64,000 nucleotides of DNA from Roseomonas haemaphysalidis (lineage in GTDB: Bacteria; Pseudomonadota; Alphaproteobacteria; Acetobacterales; Acetobacteraceae), in assembly GCF_017355405.1 (NCBI RefSeq), contig NZ_CP061177.1, forward strand, positions 2,835,001 to 2,899,000. The letters are read 5' to 3'. The stretch's first letter is position 1; the number at the start of each line of letters is the position of its first letter. Made by a program: the position numbers and the translations under genes. The notes beneath the pieces are model-generated. The model saw only the letters and a list, made by a program, of their open reading frames with translations, was not told the origin of the DNA and ran no database searches. Positions 7,637 through 17,942 of the stretch are shown in pieces.

Positions 7637-9652
7637 ATGCGCCGCCCCGCCCTGCCCCGCCTCCGCCCCGCCCTGCTGGCCGCCCTGCTGCTCGGCGCGG
7701 CGTTTCCCGCCAGTGCCCAGCCCTGGGCCAGTGACAGCAGCCGCAGCGCCGGCCGGGCCGCGCTGGCCGCCGCTAATGCCGGCCGCTGGCCGGATGCGCA
7801 GGCGCTGTCCACCGGCGCTGACCCGCTGGCCGCCAAGCTGGTGCAATGGATGCGCATCCAGGTGCGCGGCATGTCCAGCGCGGCCGAGATCGCCGCCTTT
7901 CTGGCCGCCAACCCCGATTGGCCGATGCGCGCCACGCTGCTGGCCCGCGCCGAGGAGCTGCTGCCCCTGCTGCCCGACGACGCCATGGTGCTGCAGCTGT
8001 ATCAGAACGACAGCCCGCGGGGCCTGTCCGGCGCGCAGGCCCTGGCGGAAGCCCGGCAGCGCCAGGGCCAGGACCCCACGCCGGTTCTGCGCGAAGCCTG
8101 GCGCGAAGCCAATTCCGACGCGCTGGAGGAATCCGTCTTCCTCAGCCGCAACGCCCCGGTCCTCCTGCCCGGCGACCATCGCGCGCGGTTCGAGCGGCTG
8201 GCCTGGACCCGGCAATTCGTGCCCGCCGCGCGCGTGGTGCCCCTGCTGCCGCCGGAAGCACGCGGCGCGGCCGAGCTGCGGCTGGCCCTCGCGGCGGAAC
8301 AGCCGGATGCCGCGGTGACGGGGCGGCCCGACGACCTGGGCGTGGCCTATGAGTGGGCACGGCTGCTCCGCCGCCGCGACCGCGATGCCGAGGCCGCAGC
8401 CGTGTGGCGTGCCGCCGAGCCGCTGCAGTCCAAACTCTCGCCCGAGGCCGCCAAGGCGGTGTGGGCCGAACGGCAGGTGTTGTCGCGCAAGCTGCTGCGC
8501 CTGGGCGATGCCCCCGCCGCGCTGCGCCTTGCCGCCCAGCATGGGCAGGTGGACACGGCGGACCTGCATGATGCCGAGTTCCTGGCCGGCTTCATCGCGC
8601 TCCGCCGGCTGAACGACCCGGCGCTGGCCGCCGGGCACTTCGCGCGGGTGGGAGTGGACAGCACCTCCGTCATCACCCGCTCGCGCGGCCATTACTGGCG
8701 GGGCCGCGCCGCCGCCGCCCAGGGCCGCGCCGCCGAGGCCCGCGCGCATTTCGAGGAAGCGGCCGCCCTGCCCACCAGCTTCTACGGCCAGTTGGCGGCG
8801 CTGGCGCTTGGGGAAGCTTCGCCCCAGCTCGCCGCGCGCATCACCGGCGTGGTGCCCGCCACGCCCTCGGCCCAGGCGGCGAGCGCCTTTCTGGACCGGG
8901 AGTTGTCGCGCGTGGTGGTGACGCTGGCGGACCTGGGGGATACCGGCCGCGCCCGCACCTTTCTGCTGCGGATCGAGGATCTGGCGCCTGACCCCGGCAC
9001 CCAGGTGCTGGCGGCACGGCTGGCCAACCGCATCGGCCGGCCGGACCATGCGGTATGGGTCGCGCGGCGCTCGGGCATCGATGGCGTGATGCTGTTGCCG
9101 GAAGGCTGGCCGGTCCCCTACCCGGTGTCCGGAACCGGGCTGGCGGAGCCGGCCTTCATCTACGCCATCAGCCGCCAGGAAAGTAACTTCGACCCCTCCG
9201 CCGTTTCGCCGGCCAATGCGCGCGGGCTGATGCAGCTTTTGCCCGGCACGGCGGCGCAGGTGGCGCGGCAGATCGGCATTCCCACCCAGGCCGGCTGGCT
9301 GACAACGCAGCCGGAGCACAACATGCAGCTCGGCGCGCAGTACCTGGCCGACCAGATCACCCGGTTCGGCAACCTGGCCCTGGCCGCGGCGGCCTACAAC
9401 GCGGGTCCGCGCCGGGTGGAGGACTGGCTGTCCACCTATGGCGACCCGCGCATCGGCGTGGCCGCCGGCGGCGTGGACATGCTGGACTGGATCGAGCAGA
9501 TCCCCTTCACCGAAACCCGAAGCTACGTGCAGCGGGTGGTGGAGAACGCGGTGGTGTACCGCGCGCTGGACCCCGCCACCGCCGGGTTGGACCACCCGCT
9601 GAAGCCCTGGCTGCCGGTGGGCAACGCCGCCAGCACCACGGCCACCCGTTGA
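7637..9652 (+). CDS. Soluble lytic murein transglycosylase (Slt70-like)
   Basis: A 671-residue periplasmic enzyme that cleaves the MurNAc-GlcNAc bond to give 1,6-anhydro-muropeptides. Residues 1-27 are a signal peptide (Arg-rich start, LLAALLLGAAF core, SAQ cleavage region). The long middle part is Ala-rich helical repeat typical of the Slt superhelix. The C-terminal SLT domain has the catalytic Glu515 in YAISRQESNFDP, followed by ANARGLMQLLPGTA and AAYNAGPRRV. The ATG is preferred to a TTG three codons earlier because it starts directly at the Arg-rich signal sequence. The stop overlaps the pgpA start, implying translational coupling. Products would feed an AmpG-type permease. Confidence 0.93.
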   Translation: MRRPALPRLRPALLAALLLGAAFPASAQPWASDSSRSAGRAALAAANAGRWPDAQALSTGADPLAAKLVQWMRIQVRGMSSAAEIAAFLAANPDWPMRATLLARAEELLPLLPDDAMVLQLYQNDSPRGLSGAQALAEARQRQGQDPTPVLREAWREANSDALEESVFLSRNAPVLLPGDHRARFERLAWTRQFVPAARVVPLLPPEARGAAELRLALAAEQPDAAVTGRPDDLGVAYEWARLLRRRDRDAEAAAVWRAAEPLQSKLSPEAAKAVWAERQVLSRKLLRLGDAPAALRLAAQHGQVDTADLHDAEFLAGFIALRRLNDPALAAGHFARVGVDSTSVITRSRGHYWRGRAAAAQGRAAEARAHFEEAAALPTSFYGQLAALALGEASPQLAARITGVVPATPSAQAASAFLDRELSRVVVTLADLGDTGRARTFLLRIEDLAPDPGTQVLAARLANRIGRPDHAVWVARRSGIDGVMLLPEGWPVPYPVSGTGLAEPAFIYAISRQESNFDPSAVSPANARGLMQLLPGTAAQVARQIGIPTQAGWLTTQPEHNMQLGAQYLADQITRFGNLALAAAAYNAGPRRVEDWLSTYGDPRIGVAAGGVDMLDWIEQIPFTETRSYVQRVVENAVVYRALDPATAGLDHPLKPWLPVGNAASTTATR

Positions 9653-10128
9653 GCGACCCGGCGCTGCCGGCGCGGGCCACGGTTCCGGCCGGGCTGCCGC
9701 GCTTCATCGCCAGCATGGGGGGCGTCGGGTTCTTGCGGCCGGCGCCGGGCACCTGGGGCTCGCTGCTGGTGTTGCCGCTGGCCTGGGCGGGGCCGGTGGC
9801 CTGTCTGGGGCTGGCGGTTCTGCTGTCGGCCGCCGGATGGTGGGCGCTTGGGCGCCTGCAGGAAGCCAAGGCCGACCCTGGCTGGGTGGTGGTGGACGAA
9901 GGCGCCGGGCAGCTCATCGCCCTGGCCGCCCTGCCCTGGGCAGGCGGCGCGGCGGGCGTGCTGCTGGCGTTTCTGCTGTTCCGTGCCTTTGACATCCTGA
10001 AGCCTGGCCCCGTGGGCTGGGCGGACCGGCGCAAGGGCGCCAGCGGCGTCATGCTGGACGACATCATCGCCGGCGCCCTGGCCGCCGGCTTGCTGCTGGT
10101 GGCCCGCTGGCTTGGAGTGACCTTGTAG
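9649..10128 (+). CDS. pgpA: Phosphatidylglycerophosphatase A
   Basis: This 159-residue membrane enzyme removes the phosphate from phosphatidylglycerol phosphate to give phosphatidylglycerol. FIASMGGVGFLRPAPGTWGSL is the N-terminal PgpA signature, and WVVVDEGAGQLIAL contains the acidic metal-binding residues. DILKPGPVGWADRRKGASGVMLDDIIAG is the conserved C-terminal motif, and several hydrophobic segments alternate with these. The start is a TTG whose last two bases lie in the stop codon of the preceding transglycosylase gene (TTGA overlap), so translation is probably coupled. The stop is directly followed by the ATG of the next gene, making a tight three-gene unit. Confidence 0.93.
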   Translation: MSDPALPARATVPAGLPRFIASMGGVGFLRPAPGTWGSLLVLPLAWAGPVACLGLAVLLSAAGWWALGRLQEAKADPGWVVVDEGAGQLIALAALPWAGGAAGVLLAFLLFRAFDILKPGPVGWADRRKGASGVMLDDIIAGALAAGLLLVARWLGVTL

Positions 10129-10629
10129 ATGCTGCCCCAAGAAACCCTGACCCAGGCCGCCGGCCTGCTGGACCTGCTGCAAGCGCGCGGCATCACCCTG
10201 GCCACTGCCGAATCCTGCACCGGCGGTCTGGTGGCGGCGGCGGTGACGGCCATTCCTGGCTCCTCCGCCACGTTGCTCGGCGGCTTTGTCACCTATTCCA
10301 ACGCGGCGAAGGCGAAGTCGGTGGGCGTGGACCCGGCGGTGATCGGCCGCCTGGGCGCCGTCTCGGCCGAAGTCGCGGCGGCGATGGCCGAGGGGGCGGC
10401 ACGCGAGTCGGGCGCCGCCATGGGCATTTCCACCACCGGCATCGCCGGCCCCGGGGGCGCCACGCCGGGCAAGCCGGTGGGGCTAGTGTTCATCGGAGTC
10501 GCCCTCGCCGGGCAGCCGGCCCGGACCGAGCGCCACGTGTTCCCCGGCGGCCGCGACGCGGTGCGGGCCGCCACCGTGGCCGCCGCCCTGCGCATGGCCG
10601 CCGCTGTTGCCGCTGGCGCCGAAGGCTGA
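10129..10629 (+). CDS. pncC: CinA-family nicotinamide-nucleotide amidohydrolase
   Basis: A 166-residue stand-alone CinA C-terminal domain, which deamidates nicotinamide mononucleotide to nicotinate mononucleotide in pyridine nucleotide recycling. TAESCTGGLVAAAVTAIPGSSA contains the catalytic Ser/Thr region. GGFVTYSNAAKAKSVGV and GISTTGIAGPGGATPGKPVGLVFIG are further signatures. The N-terminal molybdopterin-like domain of full CinA is absent, as is usual for PncC. It begins immediately after the pgpA stop codon. The pgpA-pncC order is common in proteobacteria. Cytoplasmic. Confidence 0.93.
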   Translation: MLPQETLTQAAGLLDLLQARGITLATAESCTGGLVAAAVTAIPGSSATLLGGFVTYSNAAKAKSVGVDPAVIGRLGAVSAEVAAAMAEGAARESGAAMGISTTGIAGPGGATPGKPVGLVFIGVALAGQPARTERHVFPGGRDAVRAATVAAALRMAAAVAAGAEG

Positions 10630-10651
10630 TCGACGCTAGAAGCGGCCCGCC

Positions 10652-11020
10652 ATGATGACAGTCCTGCTGGTCCTGCACCTTCTCGTCACCCTCGCGCTGA
10701 TCGGCGTCGTGCTCCTGCAGCGCAGCGAAGGCGGCGGTCTGGGCATCGGTTCCTCCCAGGGCATGGGTTCCTTCATGACCGGGCGCGGCACGGCCAACCT
10801 GCTGACGCGCTCCACCGGCATCCTCGCCACGCTGTTCATGGTGCTGGCGCTGGCCATGGCGCTGCTGGGCCGCGGTCAGGCGCAGCGTGGCTCCATCCTC
10901 GACCTGCCGCCCGGCCCGGCCATTCCGGCGCAGCCCACCAGCCAGCTGCCGCCGGTGACCACCAACCCGGCGCCCGCGGCCCCCGCCGCGCCGGCGCAGC
11001 CGGGCGTGCCGACCAACTGA
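10652..11020 (+). CDS. secG: Preprotein translocase subunit SecG
   Basis: A 122-residue inner-membrane subunit of SecYEG that assists preprotein translocation. The first membrane segment spans about residues 4-21. LLQRSEGGGLGIG is the conserved cytosolic loop, STGILATLFMVLALAMALL is the second segment, and a Pro/Ala-rich tail follows. The tail is longer than in E. coli but usual in alphaproteobacteria. Two ATG codons begin the frame; the first is used here. It follows pncC by 22 bases, and a strong terminator ends the unit just downstream. Confidence 0.95.
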   Translation: MMTVLLVLHLLVTLALIGVVLLQRSEGGGLGIGSSQGMGSFMTGRGTANLLTRSTGILATLFMVLALAMALLGRGQAQRGSILDLPPGPAIPAQPTSQLPPVTTNPAPAAPAAPAQPGVPTN

Positions 11021-12802
<1,782 letters not shown>

Positions 12803-12809
12803 CGCTCGG

Positions 12810-12829
12810 GCCGGGCCGGCAGGCCCGGC
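12810..12829 (+). terminator. Hairpin after pyrG
   Basis: A perfect 8-base GC stem (GCCGGGCC/GGCCCGGC) with a GGCA loop starts 7 bases after the pyrG stop and is followed by a pyrimidine-rich but T-poor tract. It could be a weak terminator or a transcript-stabilising stem before eno. Confidence 0.4.
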
Positions 12830-12881
12830 TCCCCCTTGCTCTTCCCGGGCCAACATCCTATCGGCAGCACCATTCTGTTGA

Positions 12882-14171
<1,290 letters not shown>

Positions 14172-14178
14172 GGCCACA

Positions 14179-14206
14179 GCCGGGCATCGTTTCGACGGTG
14201 CCCGGC
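14179..14206 (+). terminator. Hairpin after eno
   Basis: GCCGGGCA and TGCCCGGC pair perfectly around a 12-base loop, starting 8 bases after the eno stop. There is no T-run after it. Possible Rho-independent terminator of low strength. Confidence 0.4.
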
Positions 14207-14285
14207 AATCCTGCCTTGCGGAGAATGCAATCCTGACCTTTAGCTGCGAGCGTTAACGGCCCATTCAGATTCGTGGCCGGGAAGG

Positions 14286-14615
14286 ATGGCGATGCGGGCG
14301 ATCAAGCGGGCGTTCGGTGTGCTTTTCGTGCCGGTGGTCTTTGCCGGGCTGTGCTGGCACTTCGCCTGGTACGCGGTGCATGGCCCCCGCGTCGGCTCCC
14401 TAGCCCGGGAAGCGAAGGCGGCCGAGATCGTCGTCGCCCGCGCCGACCTGGTGAAGGCCGAAGCCGAGCGCGACAGCATGGAGCGCCGCGTCGCCGGCCT
14501 GCGCGGCGACCAGATCGACCGCGACCAGCTCGATGAGCGCGCCCGCGCCCTGCTGAACATGGTGGGCAAGGACGAGGTGGTTTCCCCCTACGGCCCGGGC
14601 CGTCAGCTTTTCTGA
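14286..14615 (+). CDS. FtsB/DivIC-family septum formation initiator
   Basis: A 109-residue bitopic membrane protein. A short cytosolic start is followed by one membrane helix (about residues 12-32), then a coiled coil (about 38-75, rich in Ala, Glu and Arg). It ends with a globular region holding LDERARALLNMVGKDEVV, the usual DivIC/FtsB tail. FtsB forms the FtsQLB complex that activates septal peptidoglycan synthesis. The eno-ftsB order is widely conserved in proteobacteria and supports the assignment. Its last 13 bases overlap the 3' end of the convergent LysR gene. An alternative ATG two codons in would change little. Confidence 0.85.
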   Translation: MAMRAIKRAFGVLFVPVVFAGLCWHFAWYAVHGPRVGSLAREAKAAEIVVARADLVKAEAERDSMERRVAGLRGDQIDRDQLDERARALLNMVGKDEVVSPYGPGRQLF

Positions 14616-15487
14616 ACCGCGAGGTCCAGCAGCGCCCGCGCGGCTCCGCTGGCATAACGCTCCCGGTGCCGCAGGGCTTTGAAGCTGCGGGGTGGCAGGC
14701 GCACCCCTGCCCTGGCCAGCAGGCCGGCGGCCAGATGCGGCGCGGCCGCCCGTTCTGACACCACCGCGGCACCGCCGCCGCCTTCCACCGCCGCCAGCAC
14801 CGCCTCGTTGGACGGCAGTTCCAGCGCGACCTCCAGCGCTGCCGGGTCGATACCTAGGCTGGGCAGCAGGTCTTCCAGCGCGGCGCGGGTGCCGGAACCT
14901 GGCTCGCGCATGATCCAGGCACTGTCGCCGAAGCGGGATGGCGGCAGCGGCGCACCATCCGCCCAGGGGTGGTCCAGACCGACCACGATGATGAGCTGGT
15001 CGGTGGCCAGAATGGTCTGCCGCAGCGCCGGCTCCTCCACCTCGCCTTCCACGAAGCCCAGCTCGGCCGCCCCGTCCAGCAATGCTTGGACCACGGTCGC
15101 GGTGTTGCCGGCGGTGACGCGGACGCTGACCCCGGGGTGGCTGGCCCGGAAGCGCACCAGCAGCGGAGGCAACCAGTAGCTCGCCACCGTCTGGCTGGCC
15201 TGCACCGCCAAGGTGCCGCGCCGCGCGCCGCCGAGCTCGGCCAGGACCAGCTCGGCCGCCTGTGCGCGGGCGAGCACCGCTTCGGCCTCGGCCCGGAAGA
15301 TTCGCCCCGCCTCTGTCAGTTCGATGCGGCGGCCGACGCGGTGGAACAACGCGATGCCGTGCCGGGCTTCCAGGGCACGGATCGCCGCGCTGACGGCCGA
15401 TTGCGTCAGATGCAGCGCGGCGGCGGCGCGGGTGACGTGCTCGCGCTCCGCCACGGCAGCGAAGATGCGAAGTTGTTCCAGGGTCAT
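14603..15487 (-). CDS. LysR-family transcriptional regulator
   Basis: A 294-residue DNA-binding regulator. The N-terminal winged helix reads TLEQLRIFAAVAEREHVTRA, then HLTQSAVSAAIRALE as recognition helix, followed by a linker helix and a periplasmic-binding-like effector domain (about residues 90-290). The start is the ATG directly before TLEQLRIF; an earlier in-frame codon would add an unlikely tail that reads into the control region. The gene is divergent from the YeiH-type transporter, the same arrangement as regulator-transporter pairs such as YeiE-YeiH, so it probably controls it. The effector is not known; a CysB-like sulfur signal is possible but only inferred. Confidence 0.93.
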   Translation of the reverse strand: MTLEQLRIFAAVAEREHVTRAAAALHLTQSAVSAAIRALEARHGIALFHRVGRRIELTEAGRIFRAEAEAVLARAQAAELVLAELGGARRGTLAVQASQTVASYWLPPLLVRFRASHPGVSVRVTAGNTATVVQALLDGAAELGFVEGEVEEPALRQTILATDQLIIVVGLDHPWADGAPLPPSRFGDSAWIMREPGSGTRAALEDLLPSLGIDPAALEVALELPSNEAVLAAVEGGGGAAVVSERAAAPHLAAGLLARAGVRLPPRSFKALRHRERYASGAARALLDLAVQKS

Positions 15488-15575
15488 AGCCCGATCATTC
15501 ACTTTTATCGAACAGAACCACAAGAACAACGCGTTTGATGAATGGTTTGCCTCGTTTCAAAACGGGGGCAAAACC

Positions 15576-16625
15576 ATGACAGGCTCCCTCATGTCGCTTT
15601 CCCTCGCCAAGGGCACCGCGTTCCTGCCCGAGCGGCTGCGCGTTCTGGCGCCGGGTCTCCTGCTGTGCATCGCCGTGGTGGCGGTGGCCGAGGTGCTGCA
15701 AGCCGCCGAGGTCGTGCTGTTTGGCCGTGCCTGGCTGGAAAGCCTGGTGCTGGCCATCCTGATCGGCACGCTGGTCCGCACGTTGTGGGTGCCGCCCAAG
15801 TCCTGCGCCCCCGGCATCGCATTCAGTGCCAAGATGCTGTTGGAAATCGCGGTGATGCTGCTGGGCGCCTCGCTCAGCCTGCGGGCCATTCTGGCGGCGG
15901 GTCCGATGCTGCTGGTCGGCATCGCGGTGGTGGTCGCGCTCAGCCTGGGCTTCAGCTACGGCATCGGCCGGCTGTTTGGCCTGCCGCGGAAGATGGCCGT
16001 GCTGGTGGCCTGCGGCAATTCCATCTGCGGCAACTCGGCCATTGCCGCCGCGGCGCCGGTGATCGGCGCCAATGCCAAGGACGTGGCCGCGGCCATCGCC
16101 TTCACGGCGGTTCTCGGCGTGCTGGTGGTCCTCGGCCTGCCGCTGCTGGCGCCGGCCCTGGGGCTGAACGACCTGCAATACGGCATCCTGGCCGGGTTGA
16201 CCGTTTATGCCGTGCCGCAGGTTCTGGCGGCCACCGCCCCGGTGGCAGCCCTCAGCGTGCAGATGGGCACGCTGGTCAAGCTGGTCCGGGTGCTGATGCT
16301 CGGCCCGGTGGTGGTCGGCCTGTCGCTGGTGGCCGGGCGCGCGGGGGGGCAGAAGCCGCCGTTGTCGCGTCTGGTGCCCTGGTTCATCCTGGGCTTCCTG
16401 GCGCTGGCGGCGCTGCGGGCGGCGGGGGCCATTCCGGAAGCGGCGCTGGGGCCGATCTCAACAGTGGCCGGAATTCTGACCGTACTGTCCATGGCGGCGC
16501 TGGGGCTTGGCGTCGATGTGCGGGTGGTGGCCCGCGCGGGCGCGCGGGTCAGCGCGACGGTGGTGCTGTCGCTGCTGGCGCTCGGCGCGGCGAGCATCGG
16601 GCTGATTCATTTGCTGCCGTTGTAG
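15576..16625 (+). CDS. yeiH: YeiH-family putative sulfate exporter (UPF0324)
   Basis: A 349-residue inner-membrane protein of the YeiH/putative sulfate exporter family, with about ten hydrophobic segments. Visible signatures are LAILIGTLVRTLW, FSAKMLLEIAVMLLGASLSL, LVACGNSICGNSAIAAAAPVI and GLTVYAVPQVLAATAP, all conserved in the family, plus a hydrophobic C-terminus. The ATG follows AACGGGGGC and matches the family N-terminus; the long upstream extension would overlap the divergent LysR gene. The 88-base AT-richer gap to LysR should hold both promoters. True substrate is not established for the family; sulfate or sulfite export is the usual guess. Confidence 0.9.
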   Translation: MTGSLMSLSLAKGTAFLPERLRVLAPGLLLCIAVVAVAEVLQAAEVVLFGRAWLESLVLAILIGTLVRTLWVPPKSCAPGIAFSAKMLLEIAVMLLGASLSLRAILAAGPMLLVGIAVVVALSLGFSYGIGRLFGLPRKMAVLVACGNSICGNSAIAAAAPVIGANAKDVAAAIAFTAVLGVLVVLGLPLLAPALGLNDLQYGILAGLTVYAVPQVLAATAPVAALSVQMGTLVKLVRVLMLGPVVVGLSLVAGRAGGQKPPLSRLVPWFILGFLALAALRAAGAIPEAALGPISTVAGILTVLSMAALGLGVDVRVVARAGARVSATVVLSLLALGAASIGLIHLLPL

Positions 16626-16698
16626 TATCGCAACCGGATCGCGATTGCCGGGTTACGCTTTGCGCCCAAATCCTGCGTTGAGCGAAACCCCGGCTGTT

Positions 16699-16742
16699 GG
16701 GCGGGCGTTCAGGACTCATGTCACTGTCCTGCCTGCCCGCCC
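16699..16742. terminator. Bidirectional terminator between YeiH and the M20 hydrolase
   Basis: GGGCGGGC pairs with GCCCGCCC, and inside it CAGGAC pairs with GTCCTG, making a long interrupted stem in the gap between the two convergent genes. No clear T-run exists, but the location between two stop codons supports a shared terminator. Confidence 0.5.
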
Positions 16743-16753
16743 CGGGCCGCTCT

Positions 16754-17917
16754 TCAGTCCTGTTCCTTCACCAGGGCCCGCTTGGCCACTTCCGCGAGAA
16801 AGCCACTGGCTGCGGGAAGCACGGCATCGTTGAAGTCGTAGTTGGGGTGGTGCAGCTCCCGGCCACCGTCGGACGGGCCATTGCCGATCCAGACAAAGGC
16901 ACCGGGAACATGGTGCAGGAAGTGCGAGAAGTCTTCGCCGGTCATGGCCGGCGGCAGGTCGCGCCGCACCGCCGTCACGATGCCCGCCGCTTCCGCCGCC
17001 ATGTCGGCTTCCGCCTTGTGATTGGCCGTCACCGGCACGCCGGACTGGATGCTTGCCGCCGCCTGGAGGCCAAAGGTCGCCGAGATGCCGGCGGCCACGC
17101 GGTCCAGCCCTTCGCGGATCTGCTGCCCGACCTCGTCGCGGATGTAGCGCATGCTGCCCTTGATCTGGACGCGGGCCGCGATCTGGTTCTGCGCCTCGCC
17201 GCCATGGATCGTGGTCAGGCTGACTACGCCGGTATCCATCGGGTCGAGGGCCCGGGCCACGATCGACTGGCAGGCGACGATGGCGTGGCCGGCCGCGACG
17301 ATCGGGTCGCGCGCCAGGTGCGGCAAGGCGGCGTGGCCGGCATGGCCCTCGATGTCGATCTGGAACCGGTTGCCGGCGGCCATCACGGCGGCGTCGTGCA
17401 CCGCCACCGTGCCGGCGGCAAGGCCGGGCCAGTTGTGCCAGCCGAAGATGCGGTCCATCGGAAAGCGCTGGAACAGCCCGTCGGCGATCATCGCCTGGGC
17501 ACCGCCGCCGCCCTCCTCCGCCGGCTGGAACACCAGCTGCACGGTGCCGGTCCAGCTGTCGTCCCGCATCAGCAGGGCCGCGGCGCCGAGCAAGGCGGTG
17601 GTGTGGCCATCGTGGCCGCAGGCGTGCATCACGTTGGGCACGGTGCTGCGCCAGGGCAGCGCCTCGGCCGTCGCGTTTTCCTCGATGGGCAGGGCGTCCA
17701 TGTCGCCGCGCAAGCCGACGCTGCGGTTGCTGCCGGGCCGGTGCAGCGTGGCGACCACCCCGTGCCCACCGACGTTCTTGGCGATGTCGGTGACGCCCAG
17801 TTCCCGCAGCTTTTCCGCCACGAAGGCGGCGGTGATGCCCTCGTTCAGGGTCAATCCGGGGTTGGCGTGGAGATGCCGGCGCCAGCCCGTCAATGTTTCG
17901 GCAAGATTGGGGTCCAT
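16754..17917 (-). CDS. M20-family amidohydrolase (hippurate hydrolase-like)
   Basis: A 387-residue zinc peptidase/amidohydrolase. WRRHLHANPGL begins the family, GLRGDMDALPI gives the Asp bridge, MHACGHDGHTTALLGAA gives the metal Cys/His ligands, and LVFQPAEEGGGGA gives the catalytic Glu. The C-terminal TGEDFSHFLHHVPGAFVWIGNG and HHPNYDFND hold the last ligands. The dimerisation domain lies at about residues 180-290, with the substrate-side GHAGHAALPH. Such enzymes remove acyl groups from N-acyl amino acids (hippurate, N-acetyl amino acids, IAA-amino acids). The substrate cannot be assigned. Divergent from tamA by 25 bases, so promoters must overlap or lie inside coding sequence. Confidence 0.93.
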   Translation of the reverse strand: MDPNLAETLTGWRRHLHANPGLTLNEGITAAFVAEKLRELGVTDIAKNVGGHGVVATLHRPGSNRSVGLRGDMDALPIEENATAEALPWRSTVPNVMHACGHDGHTTALLGAAALLMRDDSWTGTVQLVFQPAEEGGGGAQAMIADGLFQRFPMDRIFGWHNWPGLAAGTVAVHDAAVMAAGNRFQIDIEGHAGHAALPHLARDPIVAAGHAIVACQSIVARALDPMDTGVVSLTTIHGGEAQNQIAARVQIKGSMRYIRDEVGQQIREGLDRVAAGISATFGLQAAASIQSGVPVTANHKAEADMAAEAAGIVTAVRRDLPPAMTGEDFSHFLHHVPGAFVWIGNGPSDGGRELHHPNYDFNDAVLPAASGFLAEVAKRALVKEQD

Positions 17918-17942
17918 GTGCTAGGGCATAGCGGGTAAGACC

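Noticed and set aside
7541-9595. 684-codon minus-strand open frame opposite the lytic transglycosylase
   Set aside because: Low-complexity antisense frame; the forward frame has signal peptide and SLT motifs.
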